Below, one piece after another: positions 56,733 through 64,000 of a DNA stretch of 64,000 nt. Source of the stretch: Purshia tridentata (taxonomy: Eukaryota > Streptophyta > Magnoliopsida > Rosales > Rosaceae); the NCBI GenBank assembly GCA_003254885.1, contig QANT01009119.1:1-64000 (forward strand), in the 5' to 3' direction. The notes under the pieces are model-generated. The model worked only from the letters and a program-made list of their open reading frames with translations. It was not told the DNA's origin and ran no database searches. Position 1 is the stretch's first letter; every line of letters begins with the position of its first letter. A program made the position numbers and the translations under genes.

Positions 56733-59700
56733 TGGAATATTTTAGATTCTAATCTATACTTGGTCTAAAAAGTAATTGTCCTAAATTCATTCAATTGGGC
56801 TTTGATGTACCATTTCATTTGGGCTGATCGAGGTTGACCCTAACAACTGTACTCTATTACTTAATTATGTGTAGCTCTCGTCCAGATCCAGACCACTAAA
56901 AATAAGAAAAAAAATTATCCTTTCTTTCTTAATATTTCTTTGTAAAAGCTCTATTAATAAATACACAGATTATGTGAAGCACAATTTTGAAACTATGCAG
57001 ATATATTCTTCAAATTTCTTGTTCTCGTAAACATGAAGAAGATGGTTCACCTAAATTGTTTGATATCTTTGCAATTAAATAGTATGGAAAAACAATTGAG
57101 TGTTTGCAGTCTGATCATAGAAAGTCTTTTCATATCTTTACATGGGTCGAATTTTATGGAGGAAATCTGGGTCCCTTTCTGTTTCTCAATAATGGTTGCC
57201 TGCAACATCATTTTAGGCTTGCACAAAAATCAAAATGGAATGGGACATCTTTCTTGATCTTTCTCTCTCTGTAAGTCTCTATCATACATAAAATCATCAC
57301 TCTCTCTTATTCTATTTTTCCATCTTCAATAATAGCTTCTGTTTTTCGCTCTACTCTACAAAAAGTGATAATATGCGTGGACAAGACAATCCTACCGAAG
57401 TCCCTACAACTCCACCCTGTGTCTAAGCCCACCAGACGCTCCTCTCTTTCTATAATACCCCTTCAATTATCAAATTGTTATTATTTATGAAACCCAAAAA
57501 AGATAAAGATAAAATTGAGAGTATGGGTTAATTCAGATGATGATCATATGCTAGGCACTGAATTTAGTTTATATATTTATTTGGGTTAAATATAGCAGGC
57601 AGTGATTTGTTTTTATTATATTTTGGGCCCCGGGAAGAGGACCACTTTGAATTTGAAATAGTTCTCTTTCTCTCTCTGCTTCTCTTCTCTCTCCCTCTGG
57701 TAGTCTGATAGATTCAATTTAGAATTTAGAGCAAATGTTAGTCGTCAGGAATATGATGTAGGAGGAATCTGCCAAGTTTTGCGCAAAATATGAATCAGAT
57801 GACCTCACCCCTTTATTTGATACTTATATAAAACTAGATAGGATAAGGTAAGATTCATAAAATGAATAAAAGATAAAATTACTTTTTCCTAGCTACTAAT
57901 TTATATACTATCATTGTGTTAATCATGTTACCATGTGCTCGACAAACACAAAAAATGGTCGAAACCCATTTGTTTAATTAATGAAGTACAACTCCCATTG
58001 ATACTTGTCTTATTTTAATTTTTTACTTCTTATTGCAAGATTAAGTTGCACCATCAATGGGGGCACATGAGGCCTCTTATTTATACAGTTGCTTGCTCTA
58101 TTTGGTAAATAAATACAATTTTTCTCACAAACCGAAACCGTGGGAGCGATTATAATACTATTCACCCGCTTTTATTCTGTTATTAATGTACATATATTTT
58201 TATGACCGTTAGTTTCTGGTTTTTATTTTATTATTCTTATTCGTTTGAATTTATGATGGGGTTCTTGTTGTATATTGTTATATCCTCTGTGTTAATATAT
58301 ATTTATAATTATGCACGATGTGATGTATTCATATTACATGAATTACATAAAAATCAGTCTCGATTGGAAATAAGCCTTTGCTCATTAAAACATTAGCGCC
58401 AGCTTTGAATTAGTAAATTTATTTAACAGTTTTTGTAAATTGAAAGTTTGTTTAATTTAATTAATTACTAATAGTGGGTCTGTAATTAGTTGAATTGAAC
58501 TGGTAATAATTGGGTATATATTGTGATATGAAGGAGAGAATAGAATGGAAGGAATTGAGGTTTAAGGCATAGTTGTGGTCCCCTAATACATATTAGCCAG
58601 TAGAGTGGAAGGTACGAACAACTGGTGGCAACGAAAGATCTGAGTCAAGTCAGTTTTTGGGGTCCATGGCATGCATATATTGGCAGGCATCATAATATTA
58701 ATATGCATGGTTTTCATTTGTCCGATTCTCCTCCACCCGGGCCCTTCCCTCAGAATTATGTCATAACTATGATGCATATGCTAAGCTCATGGCCTCCAAC
58801 AATTCAGATTTCACTGCATCTATGCATGTTTTTATTTCAAACACAATTACTGGGGGTTAATGTCATCTGCAACTTCTTCTACACAAACCCAACTTACACT
58901 GCATTCCCCTGTTTTTGTGTGAAGTCAGTACAAAATATTCACTGTCTAGCTATTACAATGACTTTGAAATTTTCTCATGAAATTCATGGATCTTCTATAT
59001 ATACATCTCAATCCGTGTGAGAAAGTTTGAAAAATAAAGGCATAAAAAATTGGGATGAATAGTAGTAGTTTGTTTGCAGTAACAAAACTGACAATTGATT
59101 CAGTGGTATTAATTAGAATCTTTGGTGCATGGCTTCTTCAAACTTGTATAATTCTGTGATTTAAATCGCATGCTTGCTTGTTGCAACGTTTGACATGTAA
59201 TGCAAGCAGCAAGTCCATACATAATGATCGATGTTATCAATGATAGCTATACATTTATATGTTTGTACGTATTTGAATCTTTTCTGATTTGTATTTATGT
59301 TTTTAAATTTGATAGAAAAAAGATTCATTAGACATTACGAGTTCTTGTAGCCATTCTCTGTAGCTCTTTTTTCTCTCGAATTCTCAATTAATTCGTTAAG
59401 ACATATGAGTTAATGCTGTGGGTTTAACCCAACAACTTATGACAGAATTAAAGTCAGAGTTGTTAATCTCCTGTTCACAATTAATTATGAAAATTCGTAC
59501 ATAGTCAATCACTTAAATTAATGGTTGACATTAATTTGAAATAATTAAATACTTTATTGAGATTTGAATATCAAATTGAATTTTGATCCAACAATTAGTG
59601 ACCATAAATTTTCATGACCAATGTTTGACCAAGAAATCAAAATTCATTATAGCTATTATGAAAATTTGAAAATGTACAACTAGTTATGGGGATGAGAGAG

Positions 59701-60057
59701 GTGGTCAATTATTGAATGCAAACTGCAAAGGCCTTTGGCTTTGAGTTTGACGTACCCATTATGGTACTGTCCTTCTTCAAGGCTTGGGTTATAGGCTACC
59801 TCAGTTTAGAGGGAAGAATATATGCGTTTAACCATGGTTAAGTTGCAGTAGCTTCAAACTACCAAATGAAATGAAATGAAACTGAGACTCAGAGGGAGGA
59901 TAACTACGTCATAATATGAAAACTGAGGGGTTGTGTTAGATTTAGATATATTGGTCGCAGATCCCCATTACACCTCCACGTATATCGATTAAACCCATTT
60001 GAAACTATGTAAATTGAACTCACTTACATAATATCCATACACATTATATATAGATCA

Positions 60058-60061
<4 letters not shown>

Positions 60062-60101
<40 letters not shown>
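60062..60101. repeat. GA dinucleotide microsatellite, about 20 units
   Basis: Uninterrupted (GA)n just upstream of a TATA-like word. GAGA tracts near plant core promoters can bind BPC-type factors, which is inference here. Confidence 0.9.
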
Positions 60102-60106
<5 letters not shown>

Positions 60107-60118
60107 ATGTCTCTCTAT

Positions 60119-60128
60119 CTATATAAGG
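60119..60128 (+). promoter_or_regulatory. Candidate TATA box of the TRM gene
   Basis: CTATATAAGG follows the GA tract. It would give a 5' leader of about 560 nt before the ATG at 60717. Confidence 0.45.
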
Positions 60129-60716
60129 AAGAGTGAAAGGTAGCCCAAGAGAGGTGCGTGGTCATATCGTCATCTTTTTAATTTCTTTGCCATTATTTTC
60201 ATTTCCCAATGGAAGTGAGAGAAGAGTGAGAGAGATAGCACAGGTTGATTCTTGGTTTTGGTCTCTGGTAAAAGCTTGGGAGTGAGTGTCAAAAAAGACT
60301 CAAAGATAGAAAAAGATAGAAAAAGAGAGAAAGTGTGAGAGAGAAAATATACCCGAAAACCTACACACACACACTGACCCTTTTGCTAGTCATATACATT
60401 ACATGTACTGATGTACACACTTAATTCCTGATCTAACCAAAGGTAGCTACATTAAGGGTAGCTAGCTCTCTGTTTTATGCTTCATGGATCCGCTTTTCTT
60501 CTTTCTTCATGCTCAGCCATAAACCCCACAAGCTTTTTCTGCTTTTCTTCCACACAAACACTCACAAACCTGTGCTCTGTGCTTACTGTAGTCCTAGTTT
60601 TATTAACAGTCTTAGTCTTAGTCCTAGTCGTTTTCATTCTTGTTGAAGCTTTTACAGACCATCTTTCTAGTTCCTCCTGAAAAAAGAAAGGCCGGAGTTG
60701 TGTTTTTTTGCTACGT

Positions 60717-63043
60717 ATGGGTAGGGAATGGTATTGGGGTGGAACTAGATCTTCTAAGAGAGGTGGTGGTCGTGAAGGTGAAGGCGGAGGAGCTGACAAA
60801 GACACCGCCACTTCTGGTTGCATGTGTGCTGTGTTTCAGTTGTTTGATTTCCCTCATGTTCCGTTTGCTTTAAACCAGCACCATCCACCTTCTAATTTCA
60901 ACACCACCTCTAATTTGCACCCAGAAGATCTTACTGTCCCCAAAGGTCCTCTCTCTCTCTCTCTCTCTCCCTCTACTTTTTTTTTTGGGAAGAAAATAAA
61001 TAAATAAGTTGTGTGGAATTCATTAATTGATGATCGATGCAGGTGTTGAAGCACCTAGGAACAGCTTGGATTCATCAGAGGGGACTTCATCGTCATCTAT
61101 CACAAAAGAAGAAGAAGAAAATTTAAATAGTCCATCAGTAAGTTTGTATAGTAGTCAGTCACTACTCTCAAACGGCAAATATCTATATATTTCTTTAATT
61201 AATTTAATTTGTTACCCTTTTTGGGGTTCCCGACTGTTCCTCACCTTTTCTCTTATGTATGAGAATGTTTTAAAAAGCAAGTAATGATGATAACAATGAT
61301 GATATATGGAACTGGACCCCCTACCTAATTAATCTTTGTTGCAGATTTTAAAATTCCAGATGGGTATTCAGATCAAAACAAGTGGAGGCTCAGATATGAG
61401 TTCACCTGGGACAAAGACCCCAAACTTGGTAGCAAGACTAATGGGTCTGGACCTTCTTCCTGAAACCCATTCACCTTCTTCCACTTCATCAATATGTAGC
61501 AGCAGCAGTCATACTCTTGTGCCTCGGAAAAGAAGACCAAGGGTACTTAATGTCATGGATAGTGACCATGTTTCCGGTACTCGTTCGTTACCGGAGACTC
61601 CAAGAATATCGTCCGCTAGAAGATCGGATGTTGATCATCATCACCGTCTTTCACTTCAAATAAACAAAGAGAATATTGGTGAGGAATTGGAGTTTTCTCG
61701 GTTGTCCTCTTTAAGGAGGAAAGAGATTCTGAAGATTATTGGAGAGCATCAGGAAAGTGGGAAGAGCCCAAGCCAGTATGCCAGGCAGATTGTGAAGCAG
61801 GTCAAAGAAACTGTGAGTCGGAAAGCTGGTTTGACTGACATCACAAACAGCAACAGAAACAGAGATAGAGCGGATGAGCTCCTAATTAACCAACTCAAAT
61901 CCAAGAGGAAGCAGCAAGTGCAAGAAAGCAAACCTTCTTGCTCTCCCAGACTCAGAATCTTAGACTTAGAGTCCAAGAGTAACAAAGCAAGCAGTCCAGA
62001 AACAGCAGCACCATGTAATGTTTCAGTGAAGCCAAAGGGTCAGCAACGTAGACAACGTGTACATGATGGGTACGGTCCAAGGCCGAGCAAGAAGCAGCAG
62101 GAAGAAGCATTTGTTCGTCCATCAACAGCCACAAGAGCCATGAATAATATTAATATGCCAGCTGACAAGAAATGCAAGAAGACCCCATTGTCCAACAACG
62201 TCCCCGCTCTTCTTCCAGTGAAGAAACAGGTACAAGTTTTTATCTTTTTTGGGTTGAAATTTAAGTTATTGTTTGTTGATCCTGTGTGCTATGGGAAATC
62301 TGTAGGCAGTAGTATCTGACGCTCAACAATCGAAACGACGTAGGTTTGGTTCACAGTTATCTAGTTGTTCGAGCCAGAAGTACAAACAACAAGGGACACA
62401 TGGACATGTGCTCAGCATTCGAGACACCAACAACAATGGCGACGCGCCTAACGGTGCCATCACCACCAGATCAACCACCGTTGGCCCTGATATTGGTGGT
62501 GGATCGGCAGCAGAATTACGCCAGTACGTCACGAGAATATTATTCCGTAGTGGCATAGAAAAAGACACCCCAGTCTCCTTCACCAACTGGTTCGCTCCGT
62601 CCCATCCACTAGACCCATCCATTTTTCACCGTCTCGAAAATTCAAGTCTCCCATTCTCCAGTCAACTCGGTCAAAGATGCAACCGCAGATTGGTCTTTCA
62701 TCTTGTAGATGAAATATTGGTCGACATTTTGAGGCCCTATATCAACATCAAGCCATGGGTGACGTCTCATTATAATTGTAATGGCATGCAAATGCATGGG
62801 TCACAACTAAATGACATGGTGTGCTCCAAAATTCAGAGCTTCCCCTGTGCCCATTGTACACTTCTTGAAGACATTGATGCTTTAATTGATAAGGATCTGC
62901 CTGATTCCTTCAAGGTCCAAAGTTCAATGGCGATTGAGGAAGAAGGAGAAGGGGTGGTCTGGGAGATAGAGAAGGACGTATTGGACACGCTGATAAACGA
63001 AACGGCAATGGGACTGTGGTTTTCAACTAAAACGGCGCCGTAG
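60717..63043 (+). CDS. TRM/LONGIFOLIA family protein (DUF3741/DUF4378)
   Basis: Four exons: 60717-60945, 61043-61137, 61345-62229 and 62306-63043, giving 648 residues in frame. I start at the ATG of MGREWYWGGTRSSKRG; the frame opens nine bases earlier only at a TTG. Motifs in order: SGCMCAVFQLFDFP near residue 35; TPNLVARLMGLDLLPE (the LNG/DUF3741 motif) near 135; RLSLQINKENIGEELEFSRL and YARQIVKQVKETVSRK in the middle; and a C-terminal DUF4378 domain (LRQYVTRILFRSG, RRLVFHLVDEILVDILRPY, VVWEIEKDVLDTLINET). TRM proteins bind TON1 and microtubules and shape cell elongation and division planes, some as part of the TTP complex with PP2A. At 648 residues it is shorter than LNG1/LNG2. Charged, Ser-rich linkers suggest disorder. 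Confidence 0.87.
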
Positions 63044-63082
63044 TGTAGTGGGCTGTGGGGGTGGACAGCCAGGATGGCGTGC

Positions 63083-63106
63083 AGAGAGAGAGAGAGAGAG
63101 AGAGAG
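63083..63106. repeat. AG dinucleotide microsatellite, 12 units
   Basis: (AG)12, forty bases after the TRM stop codon. Confidence 0.9.
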
Positions 63107-63604
63107 TCACATGGGTGGTTCACGTGATGAGAAGCTATTCGTCCGGGGGTGCTGGTGGGGTCCACGTCCTCAGTCCTCGCAGATTGGGAGCTGTAAAAAG
63201 TGGGGGGAGGCCGACACGTAGGGTATGACAGCCCGACAACAGCGCCAGAGACTCCGCAGAGGAATCCATTCCCTTCTCTCCACCCTTTTCTAATGTGTAA
63301 ATTTGCTTTCTTCTCTTTCAAAAATCAAAATTATATGTATGTATTCTTTGCTTTTGCTTATAAACTTATAACTTACATGATGCACTACATTTTGGTTTTT
63401 CATTTTTTTCTGGTAAGAATCACATATACTACCGTATATCATATATGTTTCTAGTCACTCAGTTTATTCTACATGCATGTCACTGTGTTATGAATCCATC
63501 AAATGTACGTATTTTCACTCATGCGCATTACAAAACAGTAATCTCAGTTACATTTTCACAGTTTTATCAGCCACACCCACACATGTATTCAAATATGGAG
63601 TTGA

Positions 63605-63649
63605 ATAACTGTGTTGAATAATAAAATAGTTATTATTCAACACAGTTAT
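63605..63649. repeat. Perfect 20-bp hairpin with 5-nt loop
   Basis: ataactgtgttgaataataa at 63605-63624 is the exact reverse complement of 63630-63649; the loop is aatag. It lies 560 bp after the TRM stop. It may be a remnant of a small inverted-repeat transposon. Confidence 0.85.
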
Positions 63650-64000
63650 CAATAGAGTAACCACTTAGATATGCCACATTATATGTATATATGTATACAT
63701 TTGGGATTGCAAAGGGTATATGCCAGGAGAACCCAAAAGGATTTGGTTTTTTATATCATTGAAGTCTGAGCTTTTAAATTAATTAATATCATCGTAACCT
63801 ATCAACGAAATGCTATGCTCCAATTTAGGTGGTTAATAACTAAAAACTTGGTTTGTGCTGCCCAGTGGATCAATGAAGCCAACCTAAAGTTGTAAAATAT
63901 ATAGGTAGGCCTAATGCTATATATATTGTACAAGCTGCTCAGTACTGTTGCATGCCCAATTTTTACTTAAACACACACACACTTTTTTCTGGCTTTCTAA

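Larger units (their letters stand above)
56308..60716. other. Intergenic region between MADS and TRM genes
   Basis: AT-rich, with no supported gene. It holds an imperfect inverted repeat at 56606-56732, T/C-rich runs, a GA microsatellite and a candidate TATA box. Roughly 60180-60716 is leader-like, with purine-rich tracts. The short open frames on both strands at 60477-60823 overlap the leader and first exon of the TRM gene and are not credible. Confidence 0.5.
63044..64000. other. 3' flank of the TRM gene, no further gene
   Basis: It contains an AG microsatellite (63083-63106), a perfect hairpin (63605-63649) and AT-rich sequence. No coding region is supported to the window edge. Confidence 0.6.

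Noticed and set aside
60482-60823. 113-codon minus-strand frame over the TRM leader
   Set aside because: Antisense to the leader and first exon of the TRM gene, low complexity, no family signature.

Overview
The window is nuclear DNA of a flowering plant. Its genes are split by GT-AG introns, its intergenic DNA is AT-rich and full of repeats, and the families are plant-specific: TCP and SOC1-type MADS factors, a PLS-class PPR protein, a class III peroxidase, cucumisin-type subtilases and a TRM/LONGIFOLIA protein. The proteins look eudicot, and a rosid, perhaps Rosaceae, seems likely. That placement is an impression, not a measurement. Two isolated N bases (11197 and 12335) mark assembly joins.

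Layout. 1-6.3 kb: repeats, including a ~900-bp element with long terminal inverted repeats. 6.3-8.3 kb: intronless MOCOS-like PLP protein (+). 8.99-10.76 kb: PPR protein (-), whose stop codon lies in a tandemly duplicated repeat. 11.5-14.0 kb: HMG-CoA synthase gene (+) lacking its central catalytic exons. 14.87-16.02 kb: class I TCP factor (-). 17.4-18.8 kb: peroxidase (+). 20.3-47.0 kb: a subtilase array with three intact ten-exon genes (20267, 38797, 43775) of identical intron plan. It is interleaved with two broken copies of an FBL17-like F-box/LRR gene, a broken subtilase, and decayed pieces of both. 47.4-48.65 kb: a four-exon 2OG-Fe(II) oxygenase (-). 50.8-56.3 kb: a SOC1/AGL42-clade MADS-box gene (+) whose 3.2-kb first intron holds a complete TRIM retrotransposon. 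60.7-63.0 kb: a TRM/LONGIFOLIA gene (+).

The most unusual structure is a near-perfect inverted duplication at 29516-30115, with 284- and 283-nt arms and a 33-nt spacer. It covers the 5' part of the minus-strand F-box/LRR copy. The right arm carries an uninterrupted start; the left arm, joined to the remaining exons, has a one-base insertion. A transcript crossing it would fold into a long hairpin. With the scattered paralogous pieces, the 20-47 kb block reads as a composite subtilase + F-box/LRR unit that has duplicated, inverted and decayed repeatedly.

Exon boundaries were placed by eye from splice signals, reading-frame continuity and family knowledge. Frame sums are consistent for all multi-exon genes called intact.
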